The notes under the pieces are model-generated. The model was given only the letters and a program-made list of their open reading frames with translations, did not search any database and was not told the origin of the DNA. Made by a program: the position numbers and the translations under genes. DNA of 42,813 nucleotides. It comes from Candidatus Eiseniibacteriota bacterium (GTDB taxonomy: Bacteria; Eisenbacteria; RBG-16-71-46). How positions within the stretch are numbered: position 1 is the first letter of the stretch; every line of letters begins with the position of its first letter. The stretch is taken from NCBI GenBank assembly GCA_020849095.1, contig JADLGX010000375.1, positions 1 through 42,813 of the forward strand, read 5' to 3'. Positions 19,022 through 28,045 of the stretch are shown one piece after another.

Positions 19022-20227
19022 ATGGAGCAGACCCCAATGGACGACTTCACCCGGCGCGCCGCCGCCACCGACCGGCTCGGGCTGGCTCGATTGCTCGCCA
19101 CGCACGTGCGCGAACTGGCCTCGCCGGCGTGGCTCGCGGTGTGGATCCGGCGGGCCGACGGCGCGTTCGTGTCCGCCGACGAATCCGGCCCGGCAGCCGG
19201 GGTGCTCCACCTGGACGACGACGCCGTCACCAGCGAGCAACTGTGGCGGGGCGCGCACTGGGACTGCGGCCTGCGCGCCGCTCTCGGCGAGCGGCTCGCC
19301 CTGCCCGGCATTCCCGCGGCGATCGTGCCTGTCTTCGACCGTCTCGACCATCCCGTGGGACTGGTCGCGATCGGGACCGGCTCCGCCGACGCGCTGGACC
19401 CGGCGCTGCGGCCGCGGCTCGTGTCGGCGGCCGCGCACGCGGGCGTCGCGTTCGAGGTCATCCGCCTGGCCGAGCAGCTTGCCGAACGGATGGACTTCTC
19501 CCGGCGCATCGACCGCGAACTGCAGATCGCGCGTGAAGTGCAGGCGCAGCTGTTTCCCGCCGCGCCGCCCGCGCTCGAGAACGCCACGCTGGCCGCGCAC
19601 TGCGCGCAGGCGCGCAGCGTGGGCGGCGACTGGTACGACTATCTGGCGGTGGGCCCGCGGCAGGTGGCGCTCGTGCTCGCCGACGTTTCCGGCAAGGGCG
19701 TGCACGCGGCGCTGCGCATGGCGAACCTTCAGGCGCACGTGCGCAGCCAGGTCGGCAGCACGCCCGAGGACCCGCTGCGCGCGCTACGGCAGGTCAACCG
19801 CCTCATGCGCGAGCGCTCCAACGCGGGGCAGTTCGCCACGATGTTCTTCGGCGTGTGGTCCGACGCCTCACGGCGGCTGAACTACATCAACTGCGGCCAC
19901 AACCCGCCGCTCGTGCTGCGCGCGTCCGGGCAGGTCGAGTGGCTGCAGGCCACCGCCACCGTGCTCGGACTGTTCGAGGAATGGGAGTGCCAGCTCGGGC
20001 GCGTGGCGCTGGAGCCGGGCGACGTGATGCTCGCCTACAGCGACGGCGTCACCGAGGCCGAGGGCGACGCCGAACTGTTCGGCGAGGAGCGCCTGGTCGC
20101 CGCCGTGCGTGCCGGGCGGGCCGGAGGCCCGCAGTCGATCGTGGACGAAGTCCTCGCCCGCGTGCAGGCGTTCGAGGACGGCGCCCCGACCGACGACCTC
20201 ACGATGATGGCGCTGAGCGTCCGGTAG
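19022..20227 (+). CDS. SpoIIE/PPM-type serine phosphatase with N-terminal GAF-like region
   Basis: EVQAQLFPAAPP, SVGGDWYDYLAVGPRQVALVLADVSGKGVHAALRMA, YINCGHNPPLVLR, LAYSDGVTEAEGDAELFGEERL, TDDLTMMALSVR. Confidence 0.93.
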   Translation: MEQTPMDDFTRRAAATDRLGLARLLATHVRELASPAWLAVWIRRADGAFVSADESGPAAGVLHLDDDAVTSEQLWRGAHWDCGLRAALGERLALPGIPAAIVPVFDRLDHPVGLVAIGTGSADALDPALRPRLVSAAAHAGVAFEVIRLAEQLAERMDFSRRIDRELQIAREVQAQLFPAAPPALENATLAAHCAQARSVGGDWYDYLAVGPRQVALVLADVSGKGVHAALRMANLQAHVRSQVGSTPEDPLRALRQVNRLMRERSNAGQFATMFFGVWSDASRRLNYINCGHNPPLVLRASGQVEWLQATATVLGLFEEWECQLGRVALEPGDVMLAYSDGVTEAEGDAELFGEERLVAAVRAGRAGGPQSIVDEVLARVQAFEDGAPTDDLTMMALSVR

Positions 20228-22547
20228 CCGCCGCCAGCTGGATCCCGCGCCGCCTCACGCCCACGGCGACGAGCGCGAGCGCGCACCCGAGCGAAACCGC
20301 CAGTCCTGGCACGAAGCCCGGAGGGACATAGCGCAGCTCCACGTCGGTGGTTCCGCGCGGCACACGCACGCCCATGAGCGTGCCGTTCACGCGCTCCACG
20401 GGCGCACTCTTGCCATCAGCGAAAGAGCGCCAGCCCGGGCACCACACTTCGGATACCACCACGTACGCGTCACTCGTCGCGTCCTCGATCCGCAGCGCGA
20501 TACGGTTCGACGAGGTCCGTGGTGCCACGCGAACGCTAGCGCTCGTCGCAGCGCCCGGTGCCGGTGGTGTCGCGGACCCGAAGTCGCGCAGGGCGAGTTC
20601 AGAGGGGTCAAAGTCCGGGCGGTTCATGGCGGCCAGCGCGTCGGCCATGCCGGGCACGTCCACCACTCTTTTCACGAGCCAGGCGCGTCCAGCGTTCCGC
20701 CCCGTGCGAAACAGCGCGGCATGGTCGTCGATCGGTCCGGCCTTCGCGAGGCCCCACCGCACAGCGGCTTCGTTGGTGGTCACGACCCAGCCGGTGTCGA
20801 ACAGTCGCCATGTGAGCGGACGTGGCACCGCAGCCATCACCGTCGCCCATCGCAGTAGCGAAACTGGTCCGTACCCGCCGGTCTCGTCGATGCCCCGGGT
20901 GCCGGGCAACGCGCTGGCGTATGTGCTCACGAGCATGCGTTGTTCGCGCGCGAAGTCCGCAGCGCCGCGCACGGGGGCGTGCTGCGCGCGGAAGGTGGCG
21001 TTGTCGCGCCAGACGCGTGCCCCGCTCGCGAGCACCATCTCGTGATATGCAGGGTCGGCGCGCAGGTCGCCCACGGGAAGCACGAGCAGGTCGGCGCGGG
21101 CGGCGATGGCGCCTTCGGCTGCGCACAGCAAGGCGATCGCGGCGAGGGCCAGTGGGCGACGGCCCCGCGCGAGCCACCACGCCCCCGCCGCCAGCACTGG
21201 GATCGCGCCCGCGCGCAGCGCCGCTGTCGCGAGCGCCTCACCCCGGGGCGCGACCAGGCCGGCGAGCAGCAATATGCCGCCGACGCCCAACCAGGTGAGC
21301 GCCACGTCGCCCGGCCGCCATTCCCCCTCGAGCACCGCGACCAGGCCGCGTGCGGCGATCGCCACGGCGCCCAGAGTCACCAGCAGGCCGTACCGCTCGG
21401 GGAACCGGAAGAAGACGAACGGCGGCGCGGCGTGCAGCGAGCCGAGCGGGCCTCCGAACTGTCCCAGGCTCAGCGCGACGCCGATCGCGATCAGCACGAG
21501 GCCCGCGCGCAGCAGCGGCCCGGGACGCGACAGGCCCGGGACGAGGCCGAGAAGCACCAAGGGGCCCCAGCCGTGATCGAGGAAGAACGGCTGGGCGTCC
21601 TGTCCCATGCCGTGGCTCCACGGCGGGAAGAACGGTGGTGCGAGCAGCGCGCCGAAGGGCAGGCGCGCGATCCATTCGAACGCGCGCGTCGGCTCAAACG
21701 ACCACGCGAGTCGCGCGCCGAGTTCACTCGTCGCGCGAACGCTGTCACGGTAGAGCTCTACGGCGGGCACGAGCTGCGGCGCGGCCAGCCCGAGCGCAGC
21801 CAGCCCCGATAGCGTCACGACCAGCAACGCTCGCGCCGCGGCACGCGCGGACGGCGCCTCGGCCCACCCCCAGGCCGCGCACGCGAGCGCGGTCATGAGC
21901 GCGACCGACGGATCGCCGGCCACCACCTGCAGCGCGAACATCACCGCCATGGCGGGACTGACGACCTCTCGCTCGCCTCGCCTGCGGAGCGCGAGCAGGA
22001 TCCATGGCAGCCACGACGTCGCCTCGAGGTATGGCAGGTAGGTGGTCGCGGAGAGCGCGATGCCGCTCAGGCCGAGTGCCGCCGCCGCGAGCACCGCGGG
22101 CGTCGTGCGCACGAGTCCGCGCAGCAGCACGAACGTGCCCAGCACCAGCCACACCCAGTGCGCCCACACGAGCCACGCGTACGCGGTGGCGGGCGTGAGT
22201 GCGAGGTGTGCGAGGTTGAGCGGATACAGCGCGCCCGCGTGCACGTTGGCCAGCAGCGGTACTCCGCTCTGCGTGGAGGAGTTCCACAGCGGCAGCTCCC
22301 CGAGCGAAAGCGCGCGACCCACCTGGTGCTGGATCGGCTCGTACTGGCGCGGCACGTCGCGATAGAAGAACGCGGCGCGCTGGGTGAGCGGGCTCGCGAA
22401 CAGCGCCAGCCCGGCGAGCGCCGAACCGAGCGAGACGAACGCGATCGTGCGCCGGCTTGCCGCCGGCGGAGGCACGGAGACGCGGGCGGCCTGGCGCACA
22501 GGTGCCTTCGCGGCGCGTGGCCTGGCGGGCGAGGGTCGCGGCGTCAT
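20199..22547 (-). CDS. YfhO-like multi-TM membrane protein
   Basis: Many TM helices; N-terminal FFYRDVPRQYEPIQHQVGRALSLGELPLWNSSTQSGVPLLANVHAGALYPLNL; C-terminal GWRSFADGKSAPVERVNGTLMGVRVPRGTTDVELRYVPPGFVPGL typical of YfhO. Upstream start 22658 also open. Confidence 0.85.
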   Translation of the reverse strand: MTPRPSPARPRAAKAPVRQAARVSVPPPAASRRTIAFVSLGSALAGLALFASPLTQRAAFFYRDVPRQYEPIQHQVGRALSLGELPLWNSSTQSGVPLLANVHAGALYPLNLAHLALTPATAYAWLVWAHWVWLVLGTFVLLRGLVRTTPAVLAAAALGLSGIALSATTYLPYLEATSWLPWILLALRRRGEREVVSPAMAVMFALQVVAGDPSVALMTALACAAWGWAEAPSARAAARALLVVTLSGLAALGLAAPQLVPAVELYRDSVRATSELGARLAWSFEPTRAFEWIARLPFGALLAPPFFPPWSHGMGQDAQPFFLDHGWGPLVLLGLVPGLSRPGPLLRAGLVLIAIGVALSLGQFGGPLGSLHAAPPFVFFRFPERYGLLVTLGAVAIAARGLVAVLEGEWRPGDVALTWLGVGGILLLAGLVAPRGEALATAALRAGAIPVLAAGAWWLARGRRPLALAAIALLCAAEGAIAARADLLVLPVGDLRADPAYHEMVLASGARVWRDNATFRAQHAPVRGAADFAREQRMLVSTYASALPGTRGIDETGGYGPVSLLRWATVMAAVPRPLTWRLFDTGWVVTTNEAAVRWGLAKAGPIDDHAALFRTGRNAGRAWLVKRVVDVPGMADALAAMNRPDFDPSELALRDFGSATPPAPGAATSASVRVAPRTSSNRIALRIEDATSDAYVVVSEVWCPGWRSFADGKSAPVERVNGTLMGVRVPRGTTDVELRYVPPGFVPGLAVSLGCALALVAVGVRRRGIQLAAATGRSAPSS

Positions 22548-22741
22548 ACCCGTGCTCCGGCGCGCTGTGGAATGGAAGTCCGCATCAGGCCGATCGGCCG
22601 GTCCACGATCATCTGCGCGGACTCGTCTTCGCTTCAGGGGATCGGTGAGTGGAATCAAGCATGGCGAGAGAGTCTACTCCGCTCGGGGGCACCCTCGTAG
22701 CGCTATCTTCCTTCGCGGTGTGCGGGCGGCGGTCCGTCCGT

Positions 22742-25700
22742 TCAGCGCTCCGCCACCATGAGCCTGACGTCCTGCTCGGCGTCGCCGCGCCGGAATCTGA
22801 TGCGCACGGACTGCCCCGGTTGCAGCGCGCGCAGCATCGCCGAGTAGCCCCTGAGGTCCGCGATCGGCTCGCCGTTCAGCTTGACCAGCACGTCCCCCTC
22901 CTTGAGCCCCGCCTTGTCCGCGGGCGAGCCGGGCGTGACGGCGGTCACCTTCACGCCGGGGCCGGGATAAGCGAAGTCGGGCATGGTGCCGATGGTCACG
23001 CGGCGGCCGCTCGCGGCAGCCGGCGGCGCGGCGCCCGCCGGCGCGCTCGCGTGCCCGGCGATCGTCACCGTGAGCGGCTCGGCGCGATCGCCCAGGTACT
23101 GGATGCCCTCGCGCACGAATGCCGCCACCTTCACGAGCCCCGGGCCGTCGATCTTGTCGGCGGTGTCGCCGGGGCGGTGATAGTCCGCGTGCGGCTCGGT
23201 GAAGATCTGCACCGCGGGCACGCCCTTCTCGATGAAGCTCACCTGGTCCGACGACTCGAGCGCTTCGGCGATCAGCCGCGGCTCCACGCCGGTCACGAAG
23301 CCCGCGCCACGGAAGATGTGCGGCCATTCGGTGGCCGTGCCCGCGGCGATCACGGACACCTTCTTGCCGAAGAGCCGGCCCACGGTGTCCAGGTTGATCA
23401 CGCCGATCGTCTTGTCGAGCGCGAAGGGCGGATGCGCCACGTAGTGCCGCGAGCCCTGCAGGCCCGATTCCTCGCCCGTGAACGCGACGAACGCGATCGT
23501 GCGCTGGGGCTTCTCTCCCGCCGCCAGCGCGCGCGCAAGCTCGAGCAGGACCGCCACACCGCTCGCGTTGTCGTCGGCGCCCGGATGCAGCTGGCCCGCT
23601 GCATTGGCGCGCGCGTCGGGCCAGCCGCGGCCCAGATGGTCGTAGTGCGCGGTGAGCAGCGCGGCCTGCCCGGCCCGCTCGGCGTTGGCGCCGCGCAGCA
23701 CGCCGATCACGTTGCGCAGCGTGGCCGGCCTCCGGTCGGGCGTGTTCGTGCTCGTGAAGCCCTGGAAGTAGGTGCCGTTGTCGCCGCCCGGCTCGAGCCC
23801 GAGTTCGCGGAAGCGCGCCGCGATCCAGTCGGCGGCTTCGTCGAGCCCCCGGGTGCCCACGCCGCGGCCCTCGCGCTCCGGCGCGGCCAGCCAGCGCACG
23901 CGATCCATCATCGCCTGCTCCGAGAACACGGGCGGCAGCTCGGCCAGCGCGGCGTGCGTGAGGGGCGGCAACTGCGGCGCGGAGGGCTGCAGCGAAACGC
24001 GCAACGGTGAGTCCGTGGCGCTCCACTGACCTTTCAGCATGTTCACCGGCTCGGCGCCCTCGAATCCGAGCACCGAGTACTTGCCGTAGTGCGGCAGCTT
24101 GCGCCCCAGGCCGGGCAGCGCCGCGAGGTCGTCGGCGAAGAGCCAGCCGATGGCCTTGTCGACCGCGCCGGGATGCCGCCGCACGATCACGCCGCAATGG
24201 CCGGCCATGGGCATCGCCTCACGGTCCACATGCAGCGTGTCGTTCGCGAGCGAGTAGTCGGCGCCGGAGCCGAAGCGCGTGGCCGCGAGAGCGTTGCCCC
24301 TGCCGAGCAGCCACACCGGCCGGTCGGCCGGCAACTCGCGCAGCGCCGTGTCGGTGGTGAACTCGATCGCGTGGGCTTCGCTGCGCCAGCTCTCCACCAG
24401 CGCGCGCCAGGCGGCCTGTTCCGCGGCGCTCGCCCTGGCGGGCAGCACGGCCAGTACTCGCGGCTCGCCGAAGATCTGCCCCAGCGACGGCGCCGTCTCG
24501 CGTGGGTCGAGCAGGCGGAAGACGTCCGCCGCCGGATCCACGTTCAGCGCCAGCGGCCGGTCCTTCACGCGCACGGTGAACGCCGTGCGCGGCGTGGTGC
24601 ACCGAAGCGTGTCGAGGGTCACGCCCGAAGCGGTCTGTACGGCGACCGGCACGTACAGCTCGACCGGCGCGCCGGACTGCGCCTGCACGAGCGTGCCCGT
24701 CACCTCGAAGCCGCCCGCCACCGCGCGCGCCTCGACGCGTTCAGGCCGCAGTTCGGCGGCGCCCGCGCGCGTGACGTGGTCGGCGAAGAAGCGCGTCAGG
24801 TCGCGGCCCGACACCGACTCGAACGCGGCTTCCACGTCGGCCCACGACGCCCGCCGTCCGCGCTGGCGCTCGTAGAACTCCGCCACCCAGCGCCGGAACG
24901 CGTCGTCGCCCAGCTGCGAGCGCAGCATGTGAAACACCATGAGCGCCTTGCCGTAGCCCACCGCCTCGGTGGCCGCATTGTGCCGCGAGCGAAACTCGCT
25001 CAGCGCCAGGTCGCGGCCCTCACGCACGTAATTGCGGTACTTCTGGAGCGCGTCGCGGCGGTACTCGGCGCCGCGCCCGCGCTGCTCCTGGATCAGGTGG
25101 TCGGCCATGTAGGCCGTGAGCCCCTCGCACCAGTTGCCGCTCTCGTAGTCCACGAACACCGAGTTGCCCCACCAGTTGTGCAGGATCTCGTGCGGGTAGG
25201 ACGACGTGAGGATGAACGGGAAGCGGATGATCTGCGAGCCCAGCAGCGTGTAGCTGGGCATGCCGTAGCCCGTCTCCCAGAAGTTCTCGACCATCGCGAA
25301 CTTGTCGTACGGGTAGGGCCCGACCAGGTCGGCGTACATCTTCAGGTACTGCGCGGTGGCCTCGAGGTACTTGGCCGCCAGCGCGTCGTCCTTCGTGCGC
25401 AGGTAGACGAGCGCGTCCACCGAGCCCGCCTTTTCGCGGTACTCGAGCAGCGGGCCGCCCACGAGCGTGATCTCGTCCACTCCCGCATCGGCGTTCCAGC
25501 GCGCGTTGCCGTCGGTGTCGCGCGCGTGTCCGTTGCCCGGGGCGATCACATGCCAGCCGTCGGGCAGCTTCACCGTCAGGCGCGCGGCCACGAGCTCACG
25601 GCTGAGCTGCGGGTACCAGAACCCGTCCGCGGCCAGGTAGACGCCTTCCTTCGACACGATGCCCGTGGTCTGCCGGAACCCGCGCGTGTACTGCTCGCGC

Positions 25701-26119
25701 TCGTCCGACAGCCCGAAGTCGAAGTGGCCGCCGTAGCGCAGCACCACGGTGCCGCCGCCGGGCGGCAGCGACACGCGCCAGCGCACGAGCGCGGCGTCGA
25801 GGTCGGTGTCGGAGGCGTTGATGCCGAAGAAGCGCGTGGCGTCGTCGCCCGAGCCCGAGCGGAGCGGCACGCGCCGCAGCGCATCCGACGTGTCGCGCAT
25901 CGCGAGCGAGCCGTGCAGCAGGAAGTCCGCGGCGCCGTCGCGCACGAGCGACGCCGGCACGGTGAGCGTGTCGGTCACCTCGAGCCGGCCGCGCGCGGGA
26001 TCGAGCGTCACGTGCATGGCGTGGCGCGCGAGGGCGGTCGCCGGCGGCGGCGCCGCGTGGCCCGCGGCCGGGAGCGCGAGCGCCAGGAGCAGTGCGAGCG
26101 CCGCGCGGCGCGACGTCAT
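22742..26119 (-). CDS. Secreted dual metallopeptidase: M1 aminopeptidase-like domain + M28 peptidase domain + C-terminal PDZ
   Basis: Signal peptide MTSRRAALALLLALALPAAGHA; M1-like HEILHNWWGNSVFVDYESGNWCEGLTAY; M28 ligands in AHYDHLG, DDNASG, GEESGLQGS, NLDTVG, DYHRPGDT; PDZ GVKVTAVTPGSPADKAGLKEGDVLVKLNGEPI. Start 26119 inferred; track ORF (27079) runs into the upstream gene. Confidence 0.92.
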   Translation of the reverse strand: MTSRRAALALLLALALPAAGHAAPPPATALARHAMHVTLDPARGRLEVTDTLTVPASLVRDGAADFLLHGSLAMRDTSDALRRVPLRSGSGDDATRFFGINASDTDLDAALVRWRVSLPPGGGTVVLRYGGHFDFGLSDEREQYTRGFRQTTGIVSKEGVYLAADGFWYPQLSRELVAARLTVKLPDGWHVIAPGNGHARDTDGNARWNADAGVDEITLVGGPLLEYREKAGSVDALVYLRTKDDALAAKYLEATAQYLKMYADLVGPYPYDKFAMVENFWETGYGMPSYTLLGSQIIRFPFILTSSYPHEILHNWWGNSVFVDYESGNWCEGLTAYMADHLIQEQRGRGAEYRRDALQKYRNYVREGRDLALSEFRSRHNAATEAVGYGKALMVFHMLRSQLGDDAFRRWVAEFYERQRGRRASWADVEAAFESVSGRDLTRFFADHVTRAGAAELRPERVEARAVAGGFEVTGTLVQAQSGAPVELYVPVAVQTASGVTLDTLRCTTPRTAFTVRVKDRPLALNVDPAADVFRLLDPRETAPSLGQIFGEPRVLAVLPARASAAEQAAWRALVESWRSEAHAIEFTTDTALRELPADRPVWLLGRGNALAATRFGSGADYSLANDTLHVDREAMPMAGHCGVIVRRHPGAVDKAIGWLFADDLAALPGLGRKLPHYGKYSVLGFEGAEPVNMLKGQWSATDSPLRVSLQPSAPQLPPLTHAALAELPPVFSEQAMMDRVRWLAAPEREGRGVGTRGLDEAADWIAARFRELGLEPGGDNGTYFQGFTSTNTPDRRPATLRNVIGVLRGANAERAGQAALLTAHYDHLGRGWPDARANAAGQLHPGADDNASGVAVLLELARALAAGEKPQRTIAFVAFTGEESGLQGSRHYVAHPPFALDKTIGVINLDTVGRLFGKKVSVIAAGTATEWPHIFRGAGFVTGVEPRLIAEALESSDQVSFIEKGVPAVQIFTEPHADYHRPGDTADKIDGPGLVKVAAFVREGIQYLGDRAEPLTVTIAGHASAPAGAAPPAAASGRRVTIGTMPDFAYPGPGVKVTAVTPGSPADKAGLKEGDVLVKLNGEPIADLRGYSAMLRALQPGQSVRIRFRRGDAEQDVRLMVAER

Positions 26120-27423
26120 CGCCCCGCCCCGCCGTGCGGCTTGGGAGCATCGGCCCCGGAGGGCGACGCCGCCGTCGAATCCGCCTTCGGCTGGCTGTGC
26201 GTGCGGCGCAGGTGCACCGTGAACTCGAGCTCCTGTCCGGCGCGCATCAGGCGGTAGGTCAGGTCGTCGCCCCAGCGCTTGGTGGACATGTAGCGGTTGC
26301 CCTTCTCCTTCTCGTCCACCACGAAGCCGTCCACCGAGACGATCTCGTCGCCCAGCTTCACGCCCGCCGCCTCCGCGGGTGAGCCTTCGGCCACGTTGAT
26401 CACCTTGTACCGCGGGCCGACCTTGGCCTCGGCGGTCGAGATGCCCGTGGAGGGATAGATCGGGTCGGTGGACGCGGGCAGGCCCCACGCGAAGTCGGCG
26501 TAGGACGCCTGGATGTGCGTCGTCGGCTTGCCGCCCGGCTCTTCGGCCACGGCGTACGGGATCACGCTCGCGATGCGGCCGTCGAAGAAGGGCTTCACCT
26601 GCCGCTCGGCCCCGAGGCCGTAGGCCACGTGTCCCGAGCCGATGAGCACCACCATGATGGACTTGTCGTCGCCATGCTTCTTCAGCGCCTGCACGGCATT
26701 CCAGCCCATGGCGGCGTCCCAGCCGCACTGCGCGCGGAACATGCCGTTGAACATCCCTTCGGGCATGTTGCCGTGCAGCGCGTCCTCGTCGCCGAAGAAG
26801 GCGCGGAACAGCCGCTTGTGCTCTTCGCTGTCCAGGTCCACGCGCGGCGGCAGCATGGCGCGGTGCTCCACGCCGAGCGAGTCGAAGCCCTTCGTGCGGA
26901 TCGTGCCGACCACGCCGCGCGGCAGGTTGACGCCGAACATCCGCACCTGGTGCTCGCGCGCGAACAGGAAGATGTCGCGGTAATAGTTCCAGTGATAGCC
27001 CCAGTTCTTGTACCAGCGGGACTCGGTGAGGAACTGCTCTTCGGTCAGCTTCTTCTCGCCGTACCAGCGGTCGAGCCACTTCTGCTCGGTGACCGGGTAC
27101 ATCTCGAGCCCGATCATCACCGAGCGGCCGCGGCGCTGCAGCTCCTGAAGCACGCGCAGCTGCACGCGGTGGAACTCCATGTCCACGTGACTCTCACCCA
27201 CGAACAGCAGGCGCACGCCGTCCAGGCGAGTGGCCAGCTCGGCCACGGAGATCGTGTCGCCGCGGGCGGCGTCGGTGATGCCGTCGAGTACGACGCCGAC
27301 CGTGCGGTCCTTGCGCGCGGGATCGCCGATCGGCAGGTGCGCGGCATGGTCGTCGGCGAATGCGGCGAACGGGAATGCGAGCGACGCCGACAGGGCGAGC
27401 GCGACACAGGCAGAACGGAACAT
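26116..27423 (-). CDS. ChaN/Tiki-like domain protein with C-terminal PDZ domain, secreted
   Basis: Signal peptide MFRSACVALALSASLAFPFAAFA; LLFVGESHVDMEFHRVQLRVLQELQRRGRSVMIGLEMYP; GSGHVAYGLG; PDZ INVAEGSPAEAAGVKLGDEIVSVDG. ATGA overlap with the M1-M28 gene. Confidence 0.88.
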   Translation of the reverse strand: MFRSACVALALSASLAFPFAAFADDHAAHLPIGDPARKDRTVGVVLDGITDAARGDTISVAELATRLDGVRLLFVGESHVDMEFHRVQLRVLQELQRRGRSVMIGLEMYPVTEQKWLDRWYGEKKLTEEQFLTESRWYKNWGYHWNYYRDIFLFAREHQVRMFGVNLPRGVVGTIRTKGFDSLGVEHRAMLPPRVDLDSEEHKRLFRAFFGDEDALHGNMPEGMFNGMFRAQCGWDAAMGWNAVQALKKHGDDKSIMVVLIGSGHVAYGLGAERQVKPFFDGRIASVIPYAVAEEPGGKPTTHIQASYADFAWGLPASTDPIYPSTGISTAEAKVGPRYKVINVAEGSPAEAAGVKLGDEIVSVDGFVVDEKEKGNRYMSTKRWGDDLTYRLMRAGQELEFTVHLRRTHSQPKADSTAASPSGADAPKPHGGAGR

Positions 27424-27461
27424 GGAGCACCTCGGGTGGTGGACGTGGTGCGCGGAGTCCA

Positions 27462-27887
27462 TCACAAGGGCGGGCGTCGGGCAACCTCGCGCGAGGTCGG
27501 CCGGCGGACGATCCACGCCGCCACCAGCACCAGCGTGGTCACCATGGCCGCGCGCGCCCACCACGGCTTCACGAACCACACCAGCGCCGCGCCGCCCACG
27601 AGCGCCATCAGCGTGAGGGCCCAGGCCTTCGCGTGCAGCGGAATACTCCCCGTGGCCTCCCACTCGCGCAGCAGCGGCCCGAACAGTCGCGCGTCCAGGA
27701 GCCAGCGGTGAAAGCGCGGCGACGAGCGCGCGAAGCACGCCGCCGCCACGATGAGAAGCGGCGTGGTGGGCAGCAGCGGCACGAAGATGCCGACCAGCGC
27801 CAACGCGACCAGTGCGAACCCGCAGCCCATGAGCAGCCAGCGCAGCGGGCCGCTCGCGAGCCCGGGTGATGTGGAGGAAGGAGTCAT
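27462..27887 (-). CDS. DUF454 (YbaN-like) membrane protein
   Basis: LMGCGFALVALALVGIFVPLLPTTPLLIVAAACFARSSPRFHRWLLDARLFGPLLREWEATGSIPLHAKAWAL is a classic DUF454 signature. Confidence 0.92.
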   Translation of the reverse strand: MTPSSTSPGLASGPLRWLLMGCGFALVALALVGIFVPLLPTTPLLIVAAACFARSSPRFHRWLLDARLFGPLLREWEATGSIPLHAKAWALTLMALVGGAALVWFVKPWWARAAMVTTLVLVAAWIVRRPTSREVARRPPL

Positions 27888-27948
27888 GAGCGCGGCATCC
27901 TGCGGGGTCCATGGTCACCTGCGCAACGTGCGGGCGCCCGCCTTGGTT

Positions 27949-28035
27949 CTACTTCAACGCGGACCACCCATGGGCCGCGCCCAACTGCGCGACGATCTCG
28001 TCGGGGCCGAGCCTATCGCCGGGGATCAGTGCCAT
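27949..28035 (-). pseudogene. Remnant of a serine/threonine kinase N-terminus
   Basis: Reverse strand from 28035 reads MALIPGDRLGPDEIVAQLGAAHGWSALK*, aligning with [26 protein letters not shown] of the intact kinases, then diverging and stopping. Confidence 0.6.
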
Positions 28036-28045
28036 GCGCGGCCCC

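Noticed and set aside
24089-26257. 722-aa plus-strand ORF opposite the M1-M28 gene
   Set aside because: Antisense shadow ORF; composition biased (R, A, H, V) and no family motif, while the minus strand has unmistakable peptidase motifs.
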